A DNA stretch of 64,000 nucleotides from an uncultured Ruegeria sp. (GCF_947500045.1 NZ_CANMQQ010000009.1:113815-177814); one strand, 5' to 3'. Counted from the first letter of the stretch, positions 46,974 through 55,754 are shown. Notes: generated by a model not told the origin, from the sequence alone. Translations and numbers: made by a program.

Positions 46974-47698
46974 TGCGCCACTTGATCTGGCTGCTGCTTC
47001 TTATGGCCGTCCCTACCGGCGTCGCGGCACAGGAAGTGTCGCTGTCTTTGGGCGAGGGCGGGGCAATCTCGGCCCGGACAATCCAGCTGATCCTGCTGAT
47101 CACTGTTCTTAGTCTTGCACCGGGGTTGGCGATCATGATCACCTGCTTCCCGTTTCTGATCACCGTATTGGCGATCCTGCGACAGGGTCTTGGGCTTCAG
47201 CAGTCGCCGCCCAACATGCTTATTGTCAGTCTGGCGCTGTTTCTGACCTATTTCATTATGGACCCGGTTTTCACCGAGGCGTGGGAGGCCGGGATTCAGC
47301 CCATGGTCGAAGAAACGCTGGACATGGAACCCGCGCTGGAACGCGCGCTGGCACCGTTTCGCAGTTTCATGGCTGCGCGTCTGGATGTCGACACGTTTCA
47401 GGCCATGGCCGCGTTGCGCCCAGATGGCGCGGCGATGCAGCTGTCACCCGAAGCGCCGCTGTCGGTCCTGATGCCGTCATTCATGCTGTCCGAAATTGCA
47501 CGCGCGTTTCAGATCGGGTTTCTGATTTTCCTGCCCTTCCTGATCATCGATCTCGTCGTCGCCGCAGTTTTAATGTCCATGGGAATGATGATGGTTCCGC
47601 CGGCTACGGTTTCGCTGCCGTTCAAGCTGGCGTTTTTTGTGATCGCGGATGGCTGGGCGCTGATTGCCAGTGCCTTGGTACGCAGCTACGTGCCTTGA
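46973..47698 (+). CDS. fliP: Flagellar export-gate protein FliP
   Basis: 241 residues with a signal peptide (LIWLLLLMAVPTGVAAQ) and four hydrophobic helices. FliP landmarks: LITVLAILRQGLGLQQSPPNMLIVSLALFLTYF and the conserved FLIFLPFLIIDLVVAAVLMSMGMMMVPPATVSLPFKLAFF. Core of the type III export channel with FliQ and FliR, which are not in the window. TAATG overlap with fliN. Confidence 0.97.
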   Translation: MRHLIWLLLLMAVPTGVAAQEVSLSLGEGGAISARTIQLILLITVLSLAPGLAIMITCFPFLITVLAILRQGLGLQQSPPNMLIVSLALFLTYFIMDPVFTEAWEAGIQPMVEETLDMEPALERALAPFRSFMAARLDVDTFQAMAALRPDGAAMQLSPEAPLSVLMPSFMLSEIARAFQIGFLIFLPFLIIDLVVAAVLMSMGMMMVPPATVSLPFKLAFFVIADGWALIASALVRSYVP

Positions 47699-47699
47699 C

Positions 47700-49142
47700 C
47701 TATTGCCGGGTGATCTGAAGGCGCGCGCGCAGGCCTTGCTCTCCGGCCTCGAAACTCAGCGTCCCGCCATGTTGCTCGGCGACGGTACTGACGATGGTAA
47801 GGCCCAGCCCAAATCCATCCGATGACCCAATGTTAGAGCCGCGCTGGAACGGGGTCAAAAGTGCCTCGATATCCTCAACAGACAGATCGGTGCCCTTGTC
47901 CTCGACGATAATCGTGGCGGTTTGTGCATCGGTCTGCAGCGCGACCTCGGCATGGCGTCCGTATTTCAGGGCATTGTCGATCAGGTTGGTCAGCGCTCGT
48001 TTCAGTGAAATCGGTCGACCTGTCACAAGAATGCGGCGCGTTTCCGGCAGTGATCCATGCCCGCGGCGCGACATGAAGACAGACGGCGCGCCTTCGACGG
48101 CTACCGGATCAACGGCCTTCAGCGATACAGGCCGATCCATGTCCTGATAGTCGGCCACCAGTGACTCGACCAGGGAGGTCAGCGAAATCTGGCGGGGTTC
48201 TTCGACACTTAATTCAGAACGTGTATAGGTCAGCACGCTTTCGATCATGCCGGTCATCTGATCCACATCTGCTTCGAGTTTCTCGCGCAGTTCGGCGTCA
48301 TCGATCAGGGCAGCGCGCAGTCGAACGCGGGTCGCGGGTGTTCCCAGATCGTGACTGACACCCGACAATACAATGGCGCGTTTTTCAAGCTGCGCGCGCT
48401 CGGCCTCAAGGTGGTCGTTCACGGCTGCTACGATATCCCGAAGCTCATCCGGACCGTCTGCATCATAGCTTTGAGGTCCACCACGGCGTTTGCGGTCGCC
48501 CAGTGCCTGCGCAAAGCGCGTAAAGCTGTCAGAGACATTTCCGACCGATGTCAGCAGCGCGGCCAGCGCAACAATACCCAGCAATATTGCGGGCAGCCGT
48601 AAATCAACAGGTGCAGCTGTGCAGCCCCAGATACCTGTGCCATCGACCTGCTGCCAGACCCCGCGCCCGAATTGCGCGATAAGGATCGGTTCGCTGCAAT
48701 AGGTCGCCAACAGGCGTGTCAGGTTACCCATCTTCTCGGGCCCTGTCTGATCGCTGCCAGACACAATATCCGACACCGGATAGACCAACCGATCTGACAA
48801 TACAGCCAGGGTCAGTTCGCGTCCGCTGAGTGGCGCAGAGCTGTCGGTGAGGATCGAAAGGTTGGTGACAAAGCGGCGGTCCGAAAAACCGGGCATTTGC
48901 TGGAAATCACCCATATCCGCAAGTGCTGCAGCATCGGCTGGCAATGGCGTGATGGACAAGTCGGGAGGCGGCGCCATCCCCGTTCGAAGGTCTTCGTAGA
49001 CAGTGAAACCTGCAACAAATGCTTCGGTCTGATATCGGTTCCAAGCTTGTGTCGAAGCGAACCACATCCCGGCCGAAACCAGCCCTGCCACGAAGGCGGA
49101 CATAGCCCAGAGCCACCCAAAACTGCGCAGGCGCAGGGTCAT
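47700..49142 (-). CDS. Sensor histidine kinase (EnvZ-like), partner of the OmpR-type regulator
   Basis: 480 residues. N-terminal membrane helix (LWAMSAFVAGLVSAGMWF), periplasmic sensor domain (about 40-195), second helix (AILLGIVALAALLTSVG), HAMP-like linker, dimerisation domain with VLSGVSHDLGTPATRVRL, and HATPase domain (NLIDNALKYG, GFGLGLTIV). The H-box has Gly and Ala where Arg and Leu are usual, and the G1 box reads DKGTDL instead of DxGxG, so kinase activity may be altered. Coupled with the response regulator by ATGA and only 1 base from the convergent fliP stop. Confidence 0.92.
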   Translation of the reverse strand: MTLRLRSFGWLWAMSAFVAGLVSAGMWFASTQAWNRYQTEAFVAGFTVYEDLRTGMAPPPDLSITPLPADAAALADMGDFQQMPGFSDRRFVTNLSILTDSSAPLSGRELTLAVLSDRLVYPVSDIVSGSDQTGPEKMGNLTRLLATYCSEPILIAQFGRGVWQQVDGTGIWGCTAAPVDLRLPAILLGIVALAALLTSVGNVSDSFTRFAQALGDRKRRGGPQSYDADGPDELRDIVAAVNDHLEAERAQLEKRAIVLSGVSHDLGTPATRVRLRAALIDDAELREKLEADVDQMTGMIESVLTYTRSELSVEEPRQISLTSLVESLVADYQDMDRPVSLKAVDPVAVEGAPSVFMSRRGHGSLPETRRILVTGRPISLKRALTNLIDNALKYGRHAEVALQTDAQTATIIVEDKGTDLSVEDIEALLTPFQRGSNIGSSDGFGLGLTIVSTVAEQHGGTLSFEAGEQGLRARLQITRQ

Positions 49143-49894
49143 GCGTCCTCATCCACCGAAACATTGGCAGTAAAGAGGTATCCGACCCCTCGCTCGGTGC
49201 GCAGCATCTGCGGGTCTTTCGGATTGACCTCGATTTTTGATCGCAACCGCCCAACCAGCATATCGATGGCACGGCCCTGAGCCTCGGGTTTGTCTGTCTC
49301 GCCGGTGACATCCAGCGCTGCGGCAATCTCATCCCGGGTCAGCGGAATATGCGGATTTGCTAGCAGAACTTTCAGCAGGGCGGTTTCGCGTTGTGATAAT
49401 GAGACCAGATAGCCCTCGGGTGAGTGCACCTCATCGCGTTTGCCGTCAAAGACCCAACCGTCAAAGTGAAAGGTGCGGGTGCGGCGGCGATAGGCCAGCG
49501 AAGGCGTGCGTTGCGCGCGCTGCATCACCGCGCGGACGCGAGCCAGCAGAAGCTGTGGGTTGAACGGTTTGGCGATGTAATCGTCCGCCCCAACCTCATA
49601 GCCTGCCATGCGTTGATGATCCGCCGACAGGGCTGAAACCAGGATGATCGGCACATCCTGTTCGGCCCGCAGTCGGGCACAGATCTCAACGCCGTTTTCA
49701 TCTCCCAGCATGACATCCAGCAGGATCAAATCAATCCGCCCCGAGGTCAGATGAGAACGTATTTCGCTTTCTGAACTGGCAGGCAGTGCGATAAACCCGT
49801 TCTGCTGAAAGAACTGGGTCAGCATCGATCTCATCTCAGAATCGTCGTCCACCACCAGAAGCCGGGGAATGCCCACTCTGATCCTCCTCTTCAT
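49139..49894 (-). CDS. OmpR-family response regulator
   Basis: About 251 residues. Receiver domain with acidic pocket (LVVDDDSEM), phosphoacceptor Asp in LILLDVMLGDENG, and KPF lysine (YIAKPFNPQLLLARVRAVM); then a winged-helix DNA-binding domain (TRDEIAAALDVTGETDKPEAQGRAIDMLVGRLRSKIEVNPKDPQMLRTERGVGYLF). Start is uncertain: ATG at 49894 has GGAGG only 3 bases away, while a GTG at 49876 has AGGAGG at ideal spacing. Faces the sugar ABC operon, which it probably controls. Confidence 0.93.
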   Translation of the reverse strand: MKRRIRVGIPRLLVVDDDSEMRSMLTQFFQQNGFIALPASSESEIRSHLTSGRIDLILLDVMLGDENGVEICARLRAEQDVPIILVSALSADHQRMAGYEVGADDYIAKPFNPQLLLARVRAVMQRAQRTPSLAYRRRTRTFHFDGWVFDGKRDEVHSPEGYLVSLSQRETALLKVLLANPHIPLTRDEIAAALDVTGETDKPEAQGRAIDMLVGRLRSKIEVNPKDPQMLRTERGVGYLFTANVSVDEDA

Positions 49895-49914
49895 CTTCCT
49901 CCGTTGCCGCAATT

Positions 49915-49959
49915 GTAACGAATGGAAACGGATTCAAGGCCAACGTAACACGCGGTAAC
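49915..49959. promoter_or_regulatory. GTAAC direct repeats upstream of the sugar-transporter operon
   Basis: GTAAC occurs at 49915, 49945 and 49955; the last two are exactly 10 bases apart and the first 30 bases earlier, i.e. in helical register, as expected for OmpR-type regulators binding tandem sites. It lies between the divergent regulator and transporter genes. Only the repeats are seen; binding is inferred. Confidence 0.35.
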
Positions 49960-49965
49960 AAAAGC

Positions 49966-49981
49966 GGTGAAAATTTCCACC
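49966..49981. promoter_or_regulatory. Near-palindrome in the sugar-transporter promoter region
   Basis: GGTGAAAATTTCCACC is a 16-base inverted repeat with one mismatched pair (2 bases off symmetry), just after the GTAAC repeats and 110 bases before the transporter start. Could be an operator for an unlinked sugar-responsive repressor; no such gene is in the window. Confidence 0.25.
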
Positions 49982-50090
49982 TTGTCAGGACATTACTCTG
50001 CATTCTGCGTTGCCATGCGACATTCCGTTAGCGCTATATCGAGCATGGCTGCCTTATGGGTGGCACCGAAATCTCAGGGAGGAGATCAAA

Positions 50091-51335
50091 ATGAAGCGTT
50101 TTGCATTTGCTACCGTTTCGACATTGGCCGTTGCGGCCGCGTCGTCGGTAGTGGCTGAGCCGCAGGCCGAAGTTCTGCACTGGTGGACATCCGGCGGTGA
50201 GGCGAAGTCGGTTGCTGTTCTGCAAGAAGAATTTGCCGCGAACGGTGGCACATGGACCGATATGCCCGTTGCGGGTGGTGGTGGTGATGCAGCGATGACC
50301 GCGCTGCGTGCTCGCGTTCTGTCCGGAAACGCGCCGACCGCAGTTCAGCTGAAAGGCCCCGCGATTCAGGAATGGTACGAAGAAGGCGTTCTGGCTGATA
50401 TTTCATCTGTGGCCGAGGCCGAGGGTTGGGCTGATGTTCTGCCCGCATCAATTGCAGGCCACATGATGTGTGAGGGCACATGGTGCGCAGCACCAGTGAA
50501 CGTGCATCGCATCGACTGGATCTGGGCTAATGCCGATATTCTGGCGGCAAACGACGTTGAGATGCCTACAACCTGGGACGAATTCAATGCCGCTGCCGAA
50601 AAACTGCAGGCCGCTGGTGTGATCCCACTGGCTCACGGTGGTCAGGCTTGGCAAGACGCGACCGTGTTTGAAGCGGTTGTTATGGGGCTTGGCGGACCGG
50701 AATTCTACCAAAAAGCACTGGTCGATCTCGACCCTGAAGCTTTGACATCAGACACAATGGTACAGGTCTTTGACCAGATGCGTACCATGCGCGGATATGT
50801 CGACGAGAACTTCTCGGGCCGTGACTGGAACCTTGCCACAGCCATGGTGATGAATGGCGAAGCTGCCTTCCAGATCATGGGCGACTGGGCCAAAGGTGAA
50901 TTCCTGGCCGCTGGCAAAACGCCCGGCGAAGATTTCCTGTGCGCCTCGACCCCCGGCGACGGTTATCTGTACAACGTCGACAGCTTTGCCATGTTCGAAG
51001 TGGAAGGTGACGACAACCGTGCTGGACAAGAATTGCTGGCCAAGCTGATCGTCGCGCCGAACTTTCAGGAAGTATTCAACCTGAACAAGGGCTCGATCCC
51101 GGCGCGGACCGATGTGGCACTGGATGCCTTTGACATCTGCGCCAAAATTTCGGCCGAAGACATGGGTTCGACCTCGGCCGGTGGTTCGCTGCTGCCGTCT
51201 TATGCCCATGGTATGGCGCTGCGTGGATCGCAGGCTGGTGCGATTACGGACGTTGTGACCGCGCATTTCAACTCGGATATGTCCTCGGCTGACGCAGTTC
51301 AGCAACTGGCGGACGCGGTGGCCAACAGCTACTGA
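50091..51335 (+). CDS. Sugar ABC transporter substrate-binding protein (glucose/mannose type)
   Basis: 414 residues with a Sec signal peptide (TVSTLAVAAASSVVAEP, about 22). Family 1 solute-binding protein; HWWTSGGEAKSVAVLQEEFAANGG at the mature start, AVQLKGPAIQEW, and the Cys pair in MMCEGTWCAAPVNVHRIDWIW are characteristic of GtsA/glucose-binding proteins. ATG at 50091 follows GGGAGGAG; the longer frame starts at 50010 without a signal-like sequence. First gene of a four-gene operon. Confidence 0.92.
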   Translation: MKRFAFATVSTLAVAAASSVVAEPQAEVLHWWTSGGEAKSVAVLQEEFAANGGTWTDMPVAGGGGDAAMTALRARVLSGNAPTAVQLKGPAIQEWYEEGVLADISSVAEAEGWADVLPASIAGHMMCEGTWCAAPVNVHRIDWIWANADILAANDVEMPTTWDEFNAAAEKLQAAGVIPLAHGGQAWQDATVFEAVVMGLGGPEFYQKALVDLDPEALTSDTMVQVFDQMRTMRGYVDENFSGRDWNLATAMVMNGEAAFQIMGDWAKGEFLAAGKTPGEDFLCASTPGDGYLYNVDSFAMFEVEGDDNRAGQELLAKLIVAPNFQEVFNLNKGSIPARTDVALDAFDICAKISAEDMGSTSAGGSLLPSYAHGMALRGSQAGAITDVVTAHFNSDMSSADAVQQLADAVANSY

Positions 51336-51343
51336 TCCAACAC

Positions 51344-51372
51344 GCTCTGCCCCTTATAATACGGGGCAGAGC
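51344..51372 (+). terminator. Strong intercistronic hairpin after the substrate-binding gene
   Basis: Perfect 10-pair stem GCTCTGCCCC / GGGGCAGAGC with a 9-base AT-rich loop, starting 8 bases after the stop. Followed by ATCTTTCC, so it may terminate part of transcription or protect the upstream mRNA end, as hairpins after malE-type genes do. The permease genes follow without another promoter visible. Confidence 0.6.
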
Positions 51373-51392
51373 ATCTTTCCCCGGAGGCTAAA

Positions 51393-52265
51393 ATGTCCGA
51401 ATGGCTGGAAAACCACCTGCCCAAGGTGGTGCTGGCACCGTCGTTCATCGCCGTATTGATTTTTGTTTACGGATTTATCGGATGGACCGCATGGGTGTCG
51501 CTGACCCGATCAAAACTACTGCCGAAATACGAAATCCATGGCTTCATTCAGTATGAGCGCCTGTTCGATTCCCCCCGCTGGGACACGGCAATCAACAACT
51601 TGTATATCTTTGGCGCGCTTTTCATCGTGATCGCGATGGTGCTGGGTCTGTTGCTGGCCATCCTGCTGGATCAGAAGATCCGCGTCGAAGGGGCGATCCG
51701 CACGATCTACCTGTACCCGATGGCATTGTCGATGATTGTGACCGGCACCGCGTGGAAGTGGATCCTGAACCCCGGTCTGGGGATTGAATCCATGGTGCAG
51801 GGCTGGGGCTTTCCCAACTTCGAATTCGATTGGTTGGTGAACCCCGATTACGCCATCTATACAATCGTTATTGCCGCAATCTGGCAAAGCTCGGGCTTTG
51901 TCATGGCGCTGTTCCTCGCCGGGCTGCGCTCGGTGGATGGAGAGATCATCAAAGCCGCGCAGGTCGATGGTATCCCCACATGGCGCATCTATACGGCGAT
52001 CATCATCCCATCGATGGCTCCGATCTTCCTGTCGGCCTTCATCGTACTCGCACACCTTGCGATCAAGAGCTTTGACCTTGTCATTGCTCTGACAGGCGGT
52101 GGTCCGGGATACGCGACCGATCTGCCGGCCACCTACATGTACGCTATGGCGTTTTCGCGTGGCGATATCGGTCAGGCGGCCTCGTCTGCGATGATTATGA
52201 TGCTTGTCGTCTTTGCCATCGTGGTTCCATACCTTTACTCAGAGCTGAGGGCGAAAAATGACTGA
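51393..52265 (+). CDS. Sugar ABC transporter permease 1
   Basis: 290 residues with six helices (MalF/UgpA type). Coupling loop AGLRSVDGEIIKAAQVDGIPTWRIYTAIIIPSMAP (EAA motif with conserved Gly). Immediately after the hairpin, with CCGGAGG before the ATG. Overlaps the next permease by 8 bases, so translation is coupled. Confidence 0.94.
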   Translation: MSEWLENHLPKVVLAPSFIAVLIFVYGFIGWTAWVSLTRSKLLPKYEIHGFIQYERLFDSPRWDTAINNLYIFGALFIVIAMVLGLLLAILLDQKIRVEGAIRTIYLYPMALSMIVTGTAWKWILNPGLGIESMVQGWGFPNFEFDWLVNPDYAIYTIVIAAIWQSSGFVMALFLAGLRSVDGEIIKAAQVDGIPTWRIYTAIIIPSMAPIFLSAFIVLAHLAIKSFDLVIALTGGGPGYATDLPATYMYAMAFSRGDIGQAASSAMIMMLVVFAIVVPYLYSELRAKND

Positions 52266-53157
52266 TCTGTCGATGCCCCAAACACAAACGCGCAGCCAAA
52301 GCAACACAAGCAAAATTGCCTTGCGCTGGTTGCTTTACGTCCTGCTGGGACTGTTCGCGCTGTATTACCTGATGCCGCTTTTCGTGATGTTGACGACATC
52401 ACTGAAAAGCCTTGAGGAAATCCGCACCGGGTCACTGATCTCGCTGCCGCGCGAAGTCAGCTTAGACGCCTGGAAAACCGCATGGTCCGGGGCTTGTACC
52501 GGTATCCAGTGTGAAGGTCTGCGGCCTTACTTCTGGAACTCGGTCCTGATCGCGGTGCCTGCAGTGTTTTTGTCCACCCTGATAGGTGCGCTGAACGGCT
52601 ATGTCGTGGCGCAGTGGCGGTTCAAAGGCGCGAACATCATCTTCTCGCTGATGCTGTTTGGCTGCTTTATTCCGTTTCAGGTCGTGCTGCTGCCAATGGC
52701 GCGGCTGCTGGGCATGATGGGGATCGCCGGAACCATTCCGGGACTGATCTTTGTTCATGTGATCTACGGGCTGGGCTTCACCACGCTGTTCTTCCGCAAC
52801 TACTATGTCACCATCCCTTCCGAGCTAACCAAGGCGGCGCGGGTTGATGGGGCCGGTTTCATGCGGATCTTCTGGTCGATTTTCCTGCCGCTGTCGCTGC
52901 CCATCATCGTGGTAACCGTGATCTGGCAGTTCACGCAGATCTGGAATGACTTCCTGTTCGGCGTGTCGTTCAGCCAGGCGGGCACGCAGCCCGTGACTGT
53001 GGCGCTCAACAACATCGTAAACTCCACCACCGGCGTCAAAGAGTACAACGTCGACATGGCCGCCGCGATCATCGCGGGGCTGCCGACGCTGCTTGTCTAT
53101 GTCGTTGCCGGTAAGTATTTCATCCGCGGCCTGACCGCTGGCTCAGTGAAGGGATAA
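52258..53157 (+). CDS. Sugar ABC transporter permease 2
   Basis: 299 residues with six helices (MalG/UgpE type). EAA loop is RNYYVTIPSELTKAARVDGAGFMRIFWSIFLPLSLP. Hydrophilic N-terminal tail rich in Thr/Ser/Gln precedes the first helix (LRWLLYVLLGLFALYYLMPLFVMLTTS). Starts within the end of the first permease. Confidence 0.94.
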   Translation: MTDLSMPQTQTRSQSNTSKIALRWLLYVLLGLFALYYLMPLFVMLTTSLKSLEEIRTGSLISLPREVSLDAWKTAWSGACTGIQCEGLRPYFWNSVLIAVPAVFLSTLIGALNGYVVAQWRFKGANIIFSLMLFGCFIPFQVVLLPMARLLGMMGIAGTIPGLIFVHVIYGLGFTTLFFRNYYVTIPSELTKAARVDGAGFMRIFWSIFLPLSLPIIVVTVIWQFTQIWNDFLFGVSFSQAGTQPVTVALNNIVNSTTGVKEYNVDMAAAIIAGLPTLLVYVVAGKYFIRGLTAGSVKG

Positions 53158-53162
53158 GACCC

Positions 53163-54260
53163 ATGGCTCCCATCCTTGATATCAACAAACTGTACAAGAA
53201 TTACGGTGCGACCGAAATTCTGAAGGACATAAACATCTCGATCGAACCGGGCGACTTCCTGGTACTGGTTGGCCCCTCGGGCTGTGGTAAATCCACCTTG
53301 CTGAACTGTATCGCAGGGTTGGAGGAGATCACTGGCGGTACCCTGTCCATCGGCGGCAATGATATGACCCATGTCAGCCCCAAGGACCGTGACATCGCGA
53401 TGGTGTTCCAGTCTTACGCCTTGTACCCGACCATGTCGGTGGCCAAGAACATCACCTTCGGCATGAAGGTGCGTGGGGTTGATCAGGCTACGATGGATGC
53501 CAAGCTGAAAGATGTGGCCTCGTTGTTGCAGATCGAACCGCTGCTGAACCGCCGACCCAGCCAGTTGTCCGGCGGTCAGCGTCAGCGGGTCGCTATGGGT
53601 CGGGCGCTGGTACGCGATCCCAAGCTGTTCCTGTTTGACGAGCCATTGTCGAATCTCGACGCAAAGCTGCGGGTCGAGATGCGAACCGAGATCAAGAAAC
53701 TTCACCAAACGCTGGACGCTTCGATTGTTTACGTCACCCACGACCAGATCGAGGCGATGACGCTGGCGACCAAGATCGTCGTTTTGAAAGGTGGAATCGT
53801 GCAGCAGATCGGTACGCCGGCCGAGATCTATAACAACCCGGCCAACCTGTTTGTGGCGGATTTCATGGGCTCTCCGGCGATGAACCTGATCCCGGCGCAG
53901 GCGTCGAACAATGGGTCTGGTACACAGATTTCCATTGCCCGTGAAACCGGTGAAACGCTGGTTCTGAACGATGCGCGGGATCTGTCGCTGCCGCAGGATG
54001 TTATCCTTGGCTTGCGCCCAGAAGACATCGCCGAGGCCGGTTTCCGCGCCGGGGCAGGTGTGCAGGAGGCCACCTGTATGGTCGATATGGTCGAGCCCGC
54101 CGGGGCCGATACCTATGTTGTCTCTGAGCTGGGTGGCAAGCAGGTAACTGCGCGGCTGCATGCCGAAACTAGCGCGCAGGCGGGGCAGATGCTGAATCTG
54201 GCATTTGACATGAGCAAAGTGTCTTACTTTGCCCAGGAAACTGGTGAAAGGTTAAATTAA
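53163..54260 (+). CDS. Sugar ABC transporter ATPase (UgpC/MalK type)
   Basis: 365 residues. Walker [19 protein letters not shown], signature [19 protein letters not shown], Walker B LFLFDEPLSNLDAKL, switch His in YVTHDQIEAM, and a C-terminal TOBE-type regulatory domain. Length and sequence match the CUT1 sugar family. Five bases after permease 2. Together with the substrate-binding protein and permeases this makes a complete importer; glucose or mannose is the most likely substrate. Confidence 0.95.
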   Translation: MAPILDINKLYKNYGATEILKDINISIEPGDFLVLVGPSGCGKSTLLNCIAGLEEITGGTLSIGGNDMTHVSPKDRDIAMVFQSYALYPTMSVAKNITFGMKVRGVDQATMDAKLKDVASLLQIEPLLNRRPSQLSGGQRQRVAMGRALVRDPKLFLFDEPLSNLDAKLRVEMRTEIKKLHQTLDASIVYVTHDQIEAMTLATKIVVLKGGIVQQIGTPAEIYNNPANLFVADFMGSPAMNLIPAQASNNGSGTQISIARETGETLVLNDARDLSLPQDVILGLRPEDIAEAGFRAGAGVQEATCMVDMVEPAGADTYVVSELGGKQVTARLHAETSAQAGQMLNLAFDMSKVSYFAQETGERLN

Positions 54261-54286
54261 CCCGCCCTGTATTCAGCGAATTGCCG

Positions 54287-54320
54287 CTGCACCGCCGCCC
54301 GGAAGGGATCGGCGGTGCAG
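54287..54320 (+). terminator. Hairpin terminator after the sugar-transporter operon
   Basis: Eleven-pair stem CTGCACCGCCG / CGGCGGTGCAG with a 12-base loop, 26 bases after the ATPase stop, followed by TTGATTTC. The U run is weak. It lies between two convergent units and could serve both. Confidence 0.6.
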
Positions 54321-54340
54321 TTGATTTCAGATATCAGCGG

Positions 54341-54949
54341 TTACCCGGTATTCTTCAGGTCCTTGATCAGCTGATTCAAGTTGCCCTTGCGGGCATCAAG
54401 CATTGCGCCGATCTCGGTGCGTTCGGTTAGCAGCAGGTTCACGCCTTCGATGAACATGTTGTAAAACTTGCCGCTGCCGGACTTGTCGGAAACCAGGAAA
54501 GTCACCTCAAATGGGGACGAGCCGCGCAGTTTGACCGAAGTTCTGACCTCATATCCGGTCTTGATCTTGCGGGCATTCCGTACAGTAACCTCGCCTCCGA
54601 TAAACTCGCGGAATCGGCGACCGTATTTGCGCGCGATATAGCCTTCAAAGGCATTGGTGAATTGACGCATCTGCGCGGATGAAGCCGAGCGCGCATCCGC
54701 TCCCAGTGCATAGCGCGCCATGATCGGTACATCGCCATACTGCACAAACAGCTTCTGAAAATCGCGCAGCATGGCCTTTTCGGATTTGCCCGAGTCGATG
54801 ATGCGCGTGATATCGGATACCACGTTATCGACCAGTTGCTTGGCTTGGGCTTCGGTCAGCGCAAATGCAGGCAGAGGCAATGCGGCAACCGTCAGCCCGG
54901 TCAGGGCGGTGGCCACAAAGCGGCGTCTGTTCAACGGGTTATTCGGCAT
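54341..54949 (-). CDS. mlaC: MlaC-like phospholipid-binding protein (toluene tolerance, Ttg2D)
   Basis: About 202 residues with a Tat-like signal (NRRRFVATALTGLTVAALPLPAFAL). MlaC fold: LVDNVVSDITRIIDSGKSE, FVQYGDVPIMARYALG, AFEGYIARKYGRRFREFIGG, and the C-terminal NMFIEGVNLLLTERTEIGAMLD. Shuttles phospholipid between inner- and outer-membrane complexes. Start ATG at 54949 overlaps the mlaA stop region by 11 bases; an upstream 300-residue frame would run through mlaA and is rejected. No mlaBDEF in this window. Confidence 0.92.
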   Translation of the reverse strand: MPNNPLNRRRFVATALTGLTVAALPLPAFALTEAQAKQLVDNVVSDITRIIDSGKSEKAMLRDFQKLFVQYGDVPIMARYALGADARSASSAQMRQFTNAFEGYIARKYGRRFREFIGGEVTVRNARKIKTGYEVRTSVKLRGSSPFEVTFLVSDKSGSGKFYNMFIEGVNLLLTERTEIGAMLDARKGNLNQLIKDLKNTG

Positions 54950-55754
54950 AGGGGTCCTCATACGGGTCAAGATAGGGGTCTCTGACAGGGTCGGTCCCGG
55001 TGTTGGCATAGGGATCGTCATACAGACCCAGATAGGCGTCCTCATCATCCCTTGCCAGTTCAAATCGGCGGTTTTGCAGGTAGATCGTGCGCGCCTGCGC
55101 GTAACTGTCGGCGCTGTCATACAAAATCGAATCGACCGTATCCGAGAACCGTCCACGATCACCCATGCGCCGCACGACCTCGGCATAGAGACCGACATTG
55201 TCGACCGGACGGACCGGCGAGAAATTGATCGGATTCGAGAACAGGTTGAACACGACGCCGACGGCATCGCGGGCGGTCGACGGACCATAGAAGGGCAACT
55301 CCACATAGGCCCCCTCGGCTACGCCCCAGACATGCAGGGTTTCGCCGAAATCAGTATCGACGGGGGGCAGGTTCAATTCGTCGGCCGGGGCAGACAACCC
55401 AAAGCCGCCCACGGTGGAGTTGATCAGAAACCGCAGCAAAGCGTTACCGGACTGTTTCAGGTTGCCTTGCAACAGGTAATCCAGTGCTTGCCCCGGCATG
55501 GTCAGGTTTTCTGCGAAGTGATTGAAACTTGTGACCATCGGATCGGGCACGATTTTCACATAGCCTTTTGAGGCCGGGCGAAATAGAAAACGGTCAACAC
55601 CCAGATTGAATTTGTGAATGCCGCGATTGGCCCCTTCATAAGGGTCGAAAATCTCACCTCGGGCTGTTGCGTCCTGCGGCTGCGTAGCGCATGCCGACAG
55701 AACCGTCATGATGGCGAGAATAATCAGGTGCTTCAGACGAATGTAGCTTGGCAC
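54939..55754 (-). CDS. mlaA: MlaA (VacJ) family outer-membrane lipoprotein
   Basis: About 271 residues. Lipoprotein signal: RLKHLIILAIMTVLSAC, with lipobox LSAC. The MlaA domain follows: NRGIHKFNLGVDRFLFRPASKGYVKIVPDPM, FAENLTMPGQALDYLLQGNLKQSGNALLRFLINSTVGGFGLSAPA, and YGPSTARDAVG. It removes misplaced lipid from the outer leaflet, with MlaC as partner. Start probably GTG at 55754 (GGAG upstream); the frame continues to 55916 without signal. Odd acidic tail with four DPY-type motifs (DDPYANTGTDPVRDPYLDP) at the C-terminus. Confidence 0.88.
   Translation of the reverse strand: MPSYIRLKHLIILAIMTVLSACATQPQDATARGEIFDPYEGANRGIHKFNLGVDRFLFRPASKGYVKIVPDPMVTSFNHFAENLTMPGQALDYLLQGNLKQSGNALLRFLINSTVGGFGLSAPADELNLPPVDTDFGETLHVWGVAEGAYVELPFYGPSTARDAVGVVFNLFSNPINFSPVRPVDNVGLYAEVVRRMGDRGRFSDTVDSILYDSADSYAQARTIYLQNRRFELARDDEDAYLGLYDDPYANTGTDPVRDPYLDPYEDPYAE

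Noticed and set aside
54950..55306. Upstream extension of the mlaC frame to about 321 residues
   Set aside because: It runs through the mlaA coding region in another frame and lacks the signal peptide, which begins at 54949.
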